Assembly (NCBI RefSeq): GCF_965638725.1
Contig: NC_134982.1
Coordinates: forward strand, 40,228,799-40,292,798
Direction of reading: 5' to 3'
DNA from: Aptenodytes patagonicus
Taxonomy: Eukaryota > Chordata > Aves > Sphenisciformes > Spheniscidae
DNA length: 64,000 nucleotides
Part shown: piece after piece, positions 1 through 13,219 of the stretch
How the letters are laid out: the number at the start of each line of letters is the position of its first letter
Numbering within the stretch: the first letter of the stretch is position 1
Notes under the pieces: model-generated
Databases searched by the model: none
Seen by the model: only the letters and a program-made list of their open reading frames with translations
What the model was told of the DNA's origin: nothing
Translations under genes and position numbers: made by a program

Positions 1-3000
1 TGCTGTGTCATGGGAAGGGAATTAAAACACTTAACCAAATTATGCCTCTTAATTTTTCCAGATTTCTCCTTTCAGTCCTACATGGTCCCCTTGTTACATC
101 TAGACACTGACTTCAACCTAAGCAGCTTTTCTATTATCTTGAACTTTATCCAGGTTTCCGACCCAGGATCTGGGTCAGAATTTATTGTGGTCATTTATTT
201 ATTGAAAACAATGATCTGACTAGACATAAGAATGAGATCTGTCCTTTATAAATGATCTAGGTGTTGGCTAAATGTTGGATTCAGTTCATGGTTAGCTATC
301 CATTTCTCACTTTTCCAAGGTTTTCCATTCTGCATTGCTAGTTTCTGGTGGTAAACTCTGGTCCAGGTAGCTCTGATATGCCTTGTACAGTGTTGCTTTT
401 AGTTTTACAGTTGAATGCATGATTGGTGCCACGTGGCTTGTAGGCAATGATCTAAATCTATTTTTGGAAATATTAAAAAAATCTTAAATTAATTGACTTG
501 GCTGTCCTGACTAAAATGGGGGAGGTTTCCTCTGAAATTACAAAAAGAGGGCTTTACCTGAATCTGGCTGAGGCAAAACCACTGCTAGAAACTTTTGCAT
601 GAGCAGTGCCCTCTACTCCTACTGCCTTTATGTTAATCCTCCACAAATTTCAGATCTACAGAGAAAGTATGAATCAGTTGCCTCATAACAGTTAAGAATA
701 AAATGTTCTCACAAAACTAAAGCTGCTAAATCTCTCAGTGCTCACATTGCCTGGGCAGCTGGCTGGCTTCCAGCAAGGATAAACTGATGCTCAGCCCATG
801 GGGATGTGAAATATTTGAGGGCATCATCAACAGGGAATTAAGTGTCAGCATTTTACTGACAGTTTGCTTGTGTAGAGGCAGCAACTGCCATGACAATTCT
901 CAAAAAATGTCTTTTGCACTATTACAGAAAGATTTGGGTTTTTTCTTTTTTGGGAGAGAAAAGGCATTAGAAAAAAGCTTGTATGTGAATCTTTGTTATC
1001 TTTGAAAAAGTATCTTTGAATTGAAAGTTCTCTGTCACAATATTATGAAATTAAACTGCTGAATATAAGGTGGTTGGCACAGCTGTTACACTCCCAACAA
1101 CTTGCCAGAAGTCTGAACTTGTGGATACTGCCGAAATTCCTAGCTTGCAAAGATGGAGAAACTATTTTTTTATCTATCCAACAAGCAATAATGATGGACC
1201 CTGGAAAATTATTGGTTAGTCTTACCTAAGGAACCTTACAAATGCTCGTAATAAAACCAGTAAGAGTAATATTGCCATCTACCCCTGGCTAATCATCAGC
1301 AGTGGGTTAAAACTCTGTACACACAAGACTGGTCACCAAGGGCTGGCTCTTGGTTGTCCCATTCAAAGTGCCTTGTTGGTCACTCTGGAGCAAGATGCTG
1401 TGAAGCAGGAGGGGATCAAATCTGTGCTAAAGACTTCCAGGGAATAATGGTGAATGCCTGGGATTTGCAAGCCCATGTTTTAATGAAACAGAAATGCATT
1501 ACAATCAATGGTTAATTCTGGTTATGTGGTAGGGAAGGACTGCTAGAGAGGAGTTTGTACAGTCACAAATTCAGATTTTGGAGGACAACATAGATGTTTG
1601 AATTGTAATGCTTTTAACATTAAACCTAACAGGTGTTATTATAACACTTTATAATTAGTAAGATGATTTTTAAGTATAAAACAAAATAATCAGAGTTAAG
1701 GTTTGAAAGATATTGTAGGTCATGCTAGCATTTTTTAAAGAAAACATAGTTCTAACCCATTGGATTTCCTCCATGCCATGGCATAGAAATTTCAAACTCT
1801 TGTGGTACTGAACTTTGGATTGCTAATGTTTCTGCATCTGAAGCACCTCCATGAATTTCAATACTGTATGTATCTGCAAGGGAAGGAGAGGCACTTTGTG
1901 ATGTATGGTACAATTACTTCATACAGATTGGAATAGATCTTATTATAGAAAGAAAATTATCTGCCAGTTCTGTAACTTGCTATTTCTCAGAATTTAGGAT
2001 ATTAGATTTTTTCATATAAATGAATAGCACCACTTTAACTGAACGTAAAACTATTTTCTCTCCCCAAAGTTTGATGTTGGACTGACTATATTTTAAGTCA
2101 GCTTTACCATAAAATAAGGATATCTCTCACTGAATTTGATTTATATTTTCAATATTGTATTTTAGAAAATGAATATGCTCATTGCTCTTATTATTTTGCC
2201 AGATGAGCTTTTCCAATAAAATTGTGGTTTATACATGTGCAATAAATGCACATCCAGTCTGTGTTGTGTTATACATTGAACCATATGGTGTTCCAGCTTT
2301 TAAAGAGGATGATTATATCCTACAGAACCAGAGGTACCATTCAATAGATTTTTTTTTTTTCTTTTCTGTAGGGAAAATGAAATTGGGTATGATTTTTTTA
2401 TCAGATATGAGAGCTATTTAGGTGTACTTTGAGGCTAAATCTGATGTGCTAAATGCATTTAAAGTCTGAGCCGTGTGAAATATGTTAGAATTAGAATAGA
2501 AACAGCAGATCAAGCAATTTGGTCCCTCCAGCACACTATTGTGGTTTTGGCAGTGGCCAATACCCTGTTTTTCATAAAATGACCAAGTGGTCACCTACCA
2601 GAACCATTGGTGCTACATTTGGTCAGTTACACAGTGTCAGAGACTACACCTTGTGATAGAGACCAGATTCTTCTTAATCGCCAAAATAATGGATGTATTC
2701 CCAAATAACTGGGGTTTACACTTTACCTGAAATTTTAGATCTGATTCATACCTGAGCATTCAAAACACACTCCACGTTGGTTTTCTTTTGTCTTGTCTTG
2801 TCTGGCTTTTGAATACAATTGCACGTATGGGGCTGTGTAAGCTGAAAGAGCGTTTGTATATTCGAGTGAACTGAACTAAGTCCAAATCACGCAGTGAAAA
2901 GGCAAAAAAGATGGAAAAACAAGGAACAGAAGATTAGCATCAAGAGGATCTCAGTGCTTTTTTATGGTGCTGCTATAGTTGAAGGGAAGATCTAGACATA

Positions 3001-5651
3001 GGCGGTACGAAAGTGAACTGCTAATGTGTACATGATAAGCGTCATGTAATTCCATAAAATAGGGGATTTCTTTGTACAACATGAATCAGAATCATGTATT
3101 AATAGCAGTTTTGTGGCTTCTCACAGCAAGAGTATTGCTAGTATTGCATATCATTTGGACTGAAGAGCACTTAGCAGGGGTATTTAAAAATTGTTTACAG
3201 CATCAAGGCTAATTTTATTAGTGGAAAGCTCCTTTTAATTCATGTAGCTAATCCAGAAGTCCATAGAAAGTGAATCTGTGTTTCGCTCAGGAATGTGAAT
3301 TTGTGTAATAGGTGTAGAAAAGCAATTTATAGTAGAAATAATTTTATAATCCTGTTTTTGAGCTGGTGATTTTTGTTCTAAGTGAGCAAACTTTCAACCA
3401 TTTATTGTGATCAACTTTGCATCGTTGTTGTGTACAGTTGTTATGTTCTGTGCAAAATGCCTGCCTTAGAGAGCTTGCTCATCAGTGAAGGTATGTTTCC
3501 GAGACAACTTGTGACACTTCCATGTTAGGGGAAAAAGGAGCTGTGAGAAGAGGAGGAACGAAAGTAGACAGAATCTCCCTCCATCTCAATTCTCTATAGC
3601 TTTCATAATCATTTCAAAGTGTAGTTCTTCTACTTTGAAGAAACACTTCAGATTGTGTCTGTGGAGCGATGCTAAAAAGGGGCTGATGCAGCAGAAGAAT
3701 TCCAGGCACGGTAAAATGCATCCAAACGTGACTGACTTAATAAGCACACCTAGAGGTAAACTGAGCCCTGCTTCAGCTGTTGCATAACAACACAACAGCT
3801 TATAATTTATAGAGCTCATCTCACAGTTCATACTTGCATTTGTAGATTTTGCCAGACTTATTCGCAAAGAAAAGTTAAAAATGTGGTTAAGCATTACGCA
3901 GTCAAGTCCTAACCAAGCACAGGTGACAAACAGCACCTACATCTTGGCATTGTAAAAGGAACTTGTTCTAATGAGATTCCTTGAAGATTACTTGATGCCT
4001 TCAAGAGGTGGGTTTTCTTTCTGGCTTTTACACTGAAATAAATCAGGCAGTTGGCAAATCTCTCTGCTGCTTTCTTTTCCCAATCTTTGAATAGAGATAA
4101 CAACACTTCCCTGAAATTCTTTCCCAGCGATAAAATTTCTGATGACTCATGATCAGGAACATGAGGAACAGGTAGGACTAGAAATTTGTACAAAATGTCA
4201 AAAGTTCTAACAGTGCGTCCTTAGATTCAAAAAACAGTGTAATGAAATTGTTGTAGGATGAAGGGGCGAGGAGAGGATAATGCACAGCTAATGGCCATAA
4301 AGACCTACTTATGGTGAAATACACTCAGATAAAGCTGATTTAAAAATGAGAACAATCTAATACACATGAAGGAACAGGAAGACTTTGTTTCAGAGAGCCT
4401 TACAGAGCATTTCTACTCCACTTAGCATGGAGTTTTCCTTCTAAGCCTGAATTTCTACTGCCCTTCACCATGCAATCATTTACTGAGATTTTTTTTTTAA
4501 ATTATTACCTTCTACACTAATTGATGTTACTATAAAAGCTATTTACTTAAGTACTTTCCTTGCTTTCTTCTTAAGACTCCATATGTGACCAACAGAGCTT
4601 GACTTCTATTTTGAAGATCAGCCTCAGCATAATCAGTATCCGTAGGTCTCCGTGCTCTGTTCATGTCTGGTTTACAGAAGGGAAATATTATTTCCTCTTC
4701 TGCAGTGAGATAAGAATGACATAATAGTTTCCACACATTTTATCTTTAAAGTTTGATTTTCGCAAATTTTTAAAACACTGGGCAGTTTCCTAACATAAGG
4801 CTTGTGAAGCATTTACACACTTTAGTGAGTCTTTCATACCCAGTCCTCCATCAACTCTCAACCTTTCAACTGTGTTCAGGCTTTTAGAAAATTCAGTGGC
4901 ACTCTCCTGTAGCTCTTCAAAGCAGTCACCTCGTGCTTTGCTGTGTTTTCAAATTTCTTTAAAAGGAAGTTTCAGGAAAGATGGTCTAAGAGATCATGGT
5001 AGAACTGTGTCTCTTTGGCAACCTGTTCTCCATCTCATATGTCACGACAGGTTTCCGAGGAATTTCTTTTGCATTAGATACAGCAAACTCAATAACAGCT
5101 ACTGCCATGTTTGCTTGCCTAAATAAAATCATCACCTCAGGACTGTGTTTTCTGTTTGGATGGCAAGTTATCTCTGTAGTCAGTGTCATGGTCCATTCCT
5201 GTGTGTGGGGATGGGAGCAAAGACAGCAGACAACTAAGCCCACAGAGCCCTGTTATTTCTGCATTGCCTTTAGCTAGACTTGAACCGTTCCAGACTTGAA
5301 ATTTACTTAGCCAGACTGGATTTTTTTTTTTTATTTCTCCTTGGTAAGAAAAAACCATTTCTGTATCTTTAAAATCTATAAATTGACAGGACCTTTTGGA
5401 GGTAAAGGAGCAGCATAAAAATAAACTGAAATGATGAATTATTTGGGAAAACAAGAGTATATTCAGGTAAGAGAGTGACCCAAGTCAAAACGAGTAAACA
5501 GTTCCTGCTGGCTCAGTATTTGCTTTCCAGGGGATGGGGCAAGTACAGGAGGGAGAGCTAGGGAGAAGGAAGAACTGTGCGGCCAGAAGGAGTGTGAAAG
5601 GACTTTTATTTGTGCAGGCCAAGTTCCAAAATTGACCTATTTCTTTTTCCA

Positions 5652-5950
5652 GTGTCTTCATGTCACTCCTTTGATCTTTCTGGCACCGAAGAGATACCAA
5701 CCACCTTAGAAGAGGAAAGCCATCCGATGGCCAGAGGTCTCCTGGGAGGCAGGATGGAAACTTGCTTGGGTATTTTTAACCCATGTTTCAAACCAGCACC
5801 TGACAAGCAGTACTCGCCACATCTTTGCAATAAAACGATACCAGTGCACATGTTGGATCAGCATTTGCCGCACCATTTGCAGTACCATTTAAGGAAAGTT
5901 TTCAGAAGTGTCATTACTTGTAATCCAACTTCTTTACCTAGGTTGCAAAG
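5652..5950 (+). other. Exon-like open segment of unknown identity
   Basis: A pyrimidine-rich acceptor (CTATTTCTTTTTCCAG) ends at 5651 and a perfect donor (AAAG then GTAAGTAA) starts at 5951. The 299 bp between are open in one frame, with translation ending at the TAA inside the donor. I do not recognise the peptide, which has the stretch HMLDQHLPHHLQYHL. No partner exon was identified. It could be a lncRNA exon, an exon of an unannotated gene, or chance. Confidence 0.25.
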
Positions 5951-8900
5951 GTAAGTAACAAAGTCATTTATCTGAACAGGTGACATTTTAAAGATAAAGA
6001 TGCAGTCCTGATTTTATCAAGGGTTTTTTATTTTTATTGCAATTCTTTGCCATTTTAGGACTACAAAAAAAGGCTGAAAAAAGCACTATTACTGCTTTGT
6101 GTATGGTATTTGTTAAAACACAGGGGTTTTTTTCAGACAGGTTTTTACACCAAGAGCAAGATTTAATAAAAAATTAAATTGCTTAGTGTGGCTTTGCAAA
6201 GAGTTTATTGCTTCTGCTTTCTCACTCATGTGACCAGAAGAATGTAAAAGACACATGTTCTCTAACATAAGGGATGAGTGGTCACAGTAACTTAGTGTCA
6301 AATTAAAATTGCATTTAATCTTAGAGCAATTTTAAGAGAAGGTAGAAAATCTGCAACCATTAAAAATGTATGTCTGAGATCACGAAAGAATATCCTCTCT
6401 TGCAGTACTTAAGCACTACTGAGTGCTCTTCAAGTGTTCAGAAAATAATTCTGAAGCTACTTTAAAGTGCTGCAGACAATGTGCTTTCATCTTATGGGGG
6501 CATCCAGTAGGCTACATAGCTCTGAAAAGAAACTTGCCTTGACTTCCAGATTGTTCATCTTCAAGTTACCAAGTTTTCAAAAGCACAGCAGCTGTTGCAT
6601 TAAGGCATGAATTGATTTTTTTTTCCCTGTCTTTGTTTCAAATTAGTTCCTCTAACTACTTGAATATTTGAACCCTTGACTGTAATGCTGGGAAGTTTAT
6701 GGTTTTTATTACTAAGGCATTTTTGTTGTTTATTTTAAAAATTACTACTTCTCAAATAGCATATCATAGAGAATGAAAATTTTATAGATGTTTGGAATTG
6801 CAATGCTACAGCAACTAAAAAGTCATGTAGCAAAAGGCACTGTACTGTAGATTTCAAATAAAATATTGGTAAATATATTTCAAGCATCTTCCTGAGCAGC
6901 TCTTCTTTTTAATGACCACTGATGCTGTGTTAGTAGATTGAAAAGTTAGTATCAAAATGATGGCTGCTATCAAATAAGTCATAGTTTTTTGTCTGTCTGT
7001 AATATGATGGGAGAAAAAGTTAGGCCTGTTCCACCATTTTTCTAATGAAGTTAGCAATACCTGGTCAGGGGATAAATTCCAGAAAAACTGAGGAGTGCCC
7101 TCATAGATGTCAGCAGTCCAAAGTGCATAGGTATTAACTCTAGGAAAAGGGCTAAACCTGAAGTATGTCATACTTAGTTCTACTCCTTTAGCGCTGCTGG
7201 AATTTTGCACAAGTCTTGCCAGAAAAAGTTACTTCTAGAAGTCTGGTTTTCTCTTAACTGACTGTATTTGTAAGCCTTTTCTGACCCTGTAAGGATTAAT
7301 TTCCTAACACTTGAGACAGTGGTTAGCATGGGAGCCTTGGAGCACACAAGGAAACAATACACTCTGCCTTTCCTAGGAGAGAAAACTTACTCTAAAAATT
7401 AGTGCAGTAACATTAAATGCTGGGAAAAGGGACAACTGAAACAACAACAAAAAAAGGTCAAAAGTTAAAGAATTAAAATCCTTCAGTGAAGGCAGGAAAC
7501 TTCTTTGTTTCTGAATTGAGAAAGACAGATGTTAAATGGTGGGGAGTGGAACAGGGAGGCAGGAAAGAAGCCTGCCCATCACAGTTATAATGAAAGAGGC
7601 TACTTGAGCCAAGCATATGAAAAGCAGGAAGCTTCTGAAATTAATACTGCCTTTGCTGCATTTCCAGCAGGTGAACAGAACAGAAAGACTCATTAGGAAA
7701 ACACAAAAGAAATTGCCATTTCTTTCCTTGCTACCGAGCACGATGAGGGTGCATGGGGCAGGTTTCTTTTCTAAGCAGGTAAAGCTCAGGTTCAGCTAGA
7801 GAAGGAGACCAAAACTGAAGTCGCTGGTGCAAAGTAAAATTAGTAAGTTCTGTATGCCAGAGGCTTGTCAAATGGACAATTTTTGACAGAAATTTTTCAG
7901 CATGTTGGAGCAGTGAAAACCAGAAGCTCCAGCAAAAGTTTTGTTGCACCTTAAACTGCCTCTTTTCTGTGAGTGTGACCAGGGACATGCAAGGTCATAC
8001 TTTCCTGCAAGTGTGTTAATAATAATTACAACATAGCAGCAGCCGGTTGAGCCCTCACTTAGAAAGATGAATGTGTGTGGTCAGCACACTTGCAGCATAT
8101 CCTCTTAGGCAGACCAGAGGATAAAGCAGAGAAAGGGTCCCTCCAGAGCACCTGATGGATGGGTCATTAACACATGCAGTTGTCAGAATAGCGGCAGCCA
8201 AAAACGCCCTCTTTACCAGAGGAAAATAAACCGTAGGGTGTCATTAATGAGCCCTGACATAACGGCTCTGAAATTCCGTTTTCTGACACACTTGGTGTTC
8301 CAGACAGCAGGGTTTTCCTTTTCTTTTTTATATATTATTTAACCAAGTGTGCACTGTCTTCAGTACTGCACAAAGAAAACAGTTTTGATAAGTCTTCCTT
8401 CTATGCCACAGCAACTAACAAGAGCTTGCAAATGGGAATAAAACATGGTAAATGGAAAAATTTTAAAGCGAGGTAAAAAACGTTATCCTAGCTACCCTAG
8501 TTTGGGTTGCCATCAATAAATGGCAAATGCTTGCTCAGTCAATTTATTGTGTGTGGATTTATCACCAGGACAAATGCATTGACACTGTCCATGCTGTCAC
8601 TCATGGTGACTTCAACATTGGGTCAAACCGGGGGCCTTTACCTCAGCTGGCACAAATAAACCTGAAGAGGGTTTGGCTCAGCACGTCTTCTGGCTTCAGG
8701 CAGTAAAGCTCATACACAAATTTACCAGCTGGGAAATGGTATTTGCTCTGTCCCAGTGGGCTGGTTTGGTCAAAAAAGAGCTGCTGCCAAGTTGTCTGAA
8801 AGGCAGCAGAACAGCCCTTTTCCCCCCAGTCCTCTGGGCCCCTCTCCATCAGTTCAGGTGAAAATACTGCATATTAACACAATTTATCCATCTTGCGTGA

Positions 8901-9142
8901 AAGGGATACAGTAGTGTAACTATAAATTCACTCAGCATAGTTGACTGCTGGTAAGGTGAATTAATTTTCCATTCTCTGTCTCTCAGCTTATTTCCTTGAA
9001 AAGAGACAAGTCTGGATACAACCTTGGTAAGCAGTAAATCATAAAGGTTTTTTTTCCTTGCTGCATAGTCGGATAAGTTTCAGTGACCATTGCTCTTGCT
9101 TTTCTTTATATTTTTAATATTTTTTATAAAAGAATGTAGCCT

Positions 9143-9162
9143 AACGTCACCCCGGGGACGTT
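9143..9162. repeat. Short GC-rich inverted repeat
   Basis: AACGTC and GACGTT form a perfect 6-bp inverted pair around an 8-base centre containing CCCGGG. It stands out as an isolated CpG-containing island in AT-rich DNA and includes a CRE-like half site (ACGTCA). No function is shown. Confidence 0.4.
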
Positions 9163-12100
9163 GGGAATAGTCAGCAAGGTTAAGAGCTCTGATATTCATT
9201 GAATAAGCTCATGTACTACAGCTTAGGCTTCATGTTTGACCAAAAGTACCTTTTTATTACTTATAATAGTCTATAAATTCTCCTGTTTCCAAAACCTGGA
9301 ATCTTTAAGGTTTCTTTTTCAGATTTTTTTTTTTCCCTTTTCTTAAGCTTTGGGCCTTTAAATTTCCAATGTGTTTAGACATTGTAGTCAGTGCAATAAA
9401 AGATCAATTATCACTTCTTATATCATTGTAACTACCCAGCCATATAAGATCAATTTCTGACTCAAGCTGTTTATGGTCTAGTTCAGATACAGCAAAGATG
9501 GTTTACAGGGAGTAGAAGAATTAAAAGAACTGAGGATGTACCAAGGTATATATCGAAACACCTTTAATTCATTTTTGAGTGAGAATAGGGTTGTCTGAGT
9601 AGAAGGGCTTTGCTTCAAGCAAACAGTTGTAGTAGTAACGAAGTTGAGGGTAACAACGGATAGGATTTGGGGTTGCGTAGGAAGGCCAGGAGATCAACAT
9701 CTGATTTGCAGAAAATCTCTAACAGCTCTGCTGTTCATTCACAGAGCTCGTAAAACTGAATGCAGGCAGACAGGGGACCTGATCTAGAAAATGCATGGGG
9801 ACATCAAGACATGTCTGCTGCCCAGGGCTGCTTCTGAGTGAAGCCTAAAGATGTGCAGTTTCTCAAACACCGTGACATCTTGCTCAATTCAGCTGCTGAG
9901 CAGTCAAAATCCTGTCAAAGTAAGTGGTGCCTGCCCATGTAAATGAAAAGCTGCATAGTGGGAAGCACCCTCAACTTTTTTAAAGCGTATTTTAGTTTTA
10001 TTCCTCTTAAACTTTCTCCTGCAGACTGAAACCCTGTCAGCCACCTGGCTGTACAGTCATGTGCAATGCTGAGAGTGGCAGGGGAGACTACTTACAACCC
10101 CTTCCTGCTACACGCGTGGTGCTTTTTCTTTGGAGCGGGGGTACTTCGTTCTTACACATTTTGCAGTATAAAGCTAGAAAGCAAAGTTATGTTGTTGATT
10201 TGATTTCTCATTTTCTCTCTGTCTATATTTTACCATCCAAAAAACTGTTTCACTTCCACATGCTTTTATTCCTAGCACTTTGTTGAAGCTTGACCTCTTA
10301 CCAGTCTCCCAGCAAAATGTGCTATGTTGTTGTTCTACAGGTGTTACAATAAGAGAAATGGCAAAGCAAGACCGACGTTAAAATCCCAGTGAACCAAACC
10401 AGTTCACCATAATCTCATACCTAGCATACTTGTGAGTTTGTTCCTATGATGGGTTAGTGATTGAATCATGGCAAATAAGTATTTTTACACAATAGTGTTT
10501 GAACAATCTGGCTTATTTGATAAGATGGGGGCACTCCTGCTGATACGTTAATATAAATTAGAGCTTGTAAAATCAAATATTGCGAGAATACAATGCTATA
10601 TGCAAACCAGAATGTTTCTTGGAGAAAAATCAGTTTTGACAAGTTCTTGCAGAGGAGAGGGGGCTCCTAAGAGCATGTCTAGCAGTCTGTGCTTGCAGAA
10701 ATTTCATCAGGACATGGGAGCCATCAGGCAGAAAAGAGAACTGAACAAGGACTTTTCATACCTTACATGTTAGTAGTTTGGGATTTAAAAAAAAAGCCCA
10801 AAACAAACTTTTGCTCTTCTTTAGTTGAAGAGGAAGAGACGAGTCCTGGGACAGGGTTTTCATGCTGCAGGTTACCCACAGGCATGCTGACATGATCCTG
10901 TTTCCTGAAAACATGAGGGAGCTTTTGCTTAGATTGTAGTTCAAGGAGAGGAAAAAGTTGAAATGTCCAAAGCTTTAGTGAAATAAAGCTTCTGTTTTTC
11001 AGTTAGTTTCACTGAAATCAATACAACATCCCTGTGCTGAAAAGAGTTTGACCACTGCTGGGTGGGTGGTCGCATTTTACAAATAAACAGCACATGCCTT
11101 CCTCCAGTCAGTTGAGGATTTGCAGGAAGGTTGCTTGGTGTGTGCCTGCTGTGGACTTGTGCATGGCTTGTTGCAATGCTAATAGGTGCAGTTTAGGTGC
11201 AGTTAGTTTCAGTTTATGCTGTAGGTGATACCTGGCTACTCGAAGCAAAACTTTTGAGGGGTAGAGGGAGAACACCGAGGCTGGGAAACCTGGGAGCTGT
11301 TTTTAGCGCTGTTACCAGTGACCTCTTGTGGCTCAGAGACTGCTGTGCTGGGAAAATATTTTCCTTGGGCCAGGATGGGAGACTGCCGAGAACAGCCTGC
11401 ATTGCAGGTGTCTCATCTGTTGCTCTGCGTATGTTGTTGCCCACTTGCCCCACCCTGTCCTCCAGCATCGACGTATGAATTGTCAGCTCGCATGTACAAG
11501 TTGACATGTACAATCATGTACAATCTCTCCTTCTAAGCCTTGTCTAAGGAAAAGGGTAAGTTACACGGGAGATGGCTTTATATGCTGCTAAGATGTTGGG
11601 TTTTCATTCTCCCAGAGACTGTTTTTACCATGGGTTTCTACCTGCTCACTTCTCAGTCATTCCCTCCTGCACACTGGTAGTTTTTGGCCACCTTAAATTC
11701 AAACCACGGGTGTTAACAGGATTTCTCCATGAAGCCTGCCCCAGTTTCTGTACAAAATTTCTGGGAAACCACAAGATTTTTTTGAGGAATATCAAAAACC
11801 CCATGATTTCTTGGACATGTGCCTGGAATTTGTATTCATGTGAAGTTACTGCAAGAAGTTGGCAAATACAGGGGTCCATGTTGTAAGATATCTAGGCTAG
11901 GGAGTGTATCAAGTGCATGAAATGCCTGCATGACAAAATTAAGAACAGCATTAGCAAATCTGACAAGTCCACCCTGCTTTGAGGAGTCTGGGTCTTGAGC
12001 TCATATCCCACAGACCTACCCTAATCAATCTCTACCCAGTGAGCAGGTAAGAAATGAGCAGATTGGAGGAGGAGGCAGAGGGTGCTCCAGAAAATATCTT

Positions 12101-13161
12101 GAGAGATGTCCTGGGGGCTGCTCTCAGTGCCAGATGCCCATGCACTGGTAGCAGCATGACTGAGTTTATTGCCTGCATTTTCTGGTCAATCCAAGGAACA
12201 GTCTGAGTAGAGCATGAGCAGCAGTTACTGTATCTAGTATCAGGAAGCTCTCAGGAACTTCTGGTAGACTGTGAGCAAAGCAATTGTCACAGAGCAGGTG
12301 GTCTGGGATCAAATGGGGAGGAGCCAGGGGTAAAAAGGAAGAAACAGCTCTTTTTCCTTGCACATAGTCAGAGGAAAAGAATGAAAAGCACAGGATGGTT
12401 TGTTTCAACTTAGCGTTCCTCTTAACCTCTAAGCAGCCAACTATTACAGTATTTGCCTTCATAAACCATGTTGCTGAGACTGCTGCTCTGTCTGCTGGTA
12501 GCATGCCCGCACACCAAGAGTGTCCTGGGTTGCCCCCATTTCCTCGTACCCACAGGTGTCACACAGAACATGGCTTACTGCAGTAACACTGGAGTACGAG
12601 CCATTCACGTTTGTGTGGTCCCGCTTTCTGCCTGGCAAATACATGTTCCACTGGCAACCTTTGGGTGTCCCTAAGCTGGCTTTTTGCAAAAATTGTATGG
12701 TTTTTTACAAACGTTGTGTGGCTGTAATACAGCTAAACAAGCTAGAATGATAGAGTGGAGTGGACACAGAACAAGCAGTACGGAATAGCTCTCCTTGTTC
12801 ATACAAGGACACATCACGTTCTTCTGCACTGTGCATCTCTGGTGTGTTCCATACAGTGATTTATGAACTATCAACCATGATCAGTTGCCATTGTCAGCAG
12901 AGAGACATGTGCATTAAACAAACTGTGAGTGCTTCTGCTGATCTCAGGATGTTTAGAAAAGCAGCCATTGTAATCCTCCTATCACTTTTGGAGTATGAGT
13001 TATGTCTACAGCATTTTGGGGCAGTCGACTTCCAGATTATAGCTATCCAGTAGAAACTGTCCTCTCAATATGCTCCTTAATAGAAGGAGTGCAAGCTCTT
13101 CACACTGCTTCATAGACACAGGTTTCCTCTGTTTTCCTGTTTTGCTGCAGAGACCTTGGAC

Positions 13162-13219
13162 CAGATCCCAAGGCTTTGGGAGGCACGAACAAGATCCCAA
13201 GGTGTCAGGAGGCACAAAC
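13162..13219. repeat. Two-copy 29-bp direct repeat
   Basis: Two adjacent units both begin GATCCCAAGG and end GGCACRAACAA; they differ at a handful of positions. A third partial unit start (GATCTG) follows. This is a small local tandem duplication with no sign of function. Confidence 0.5.
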
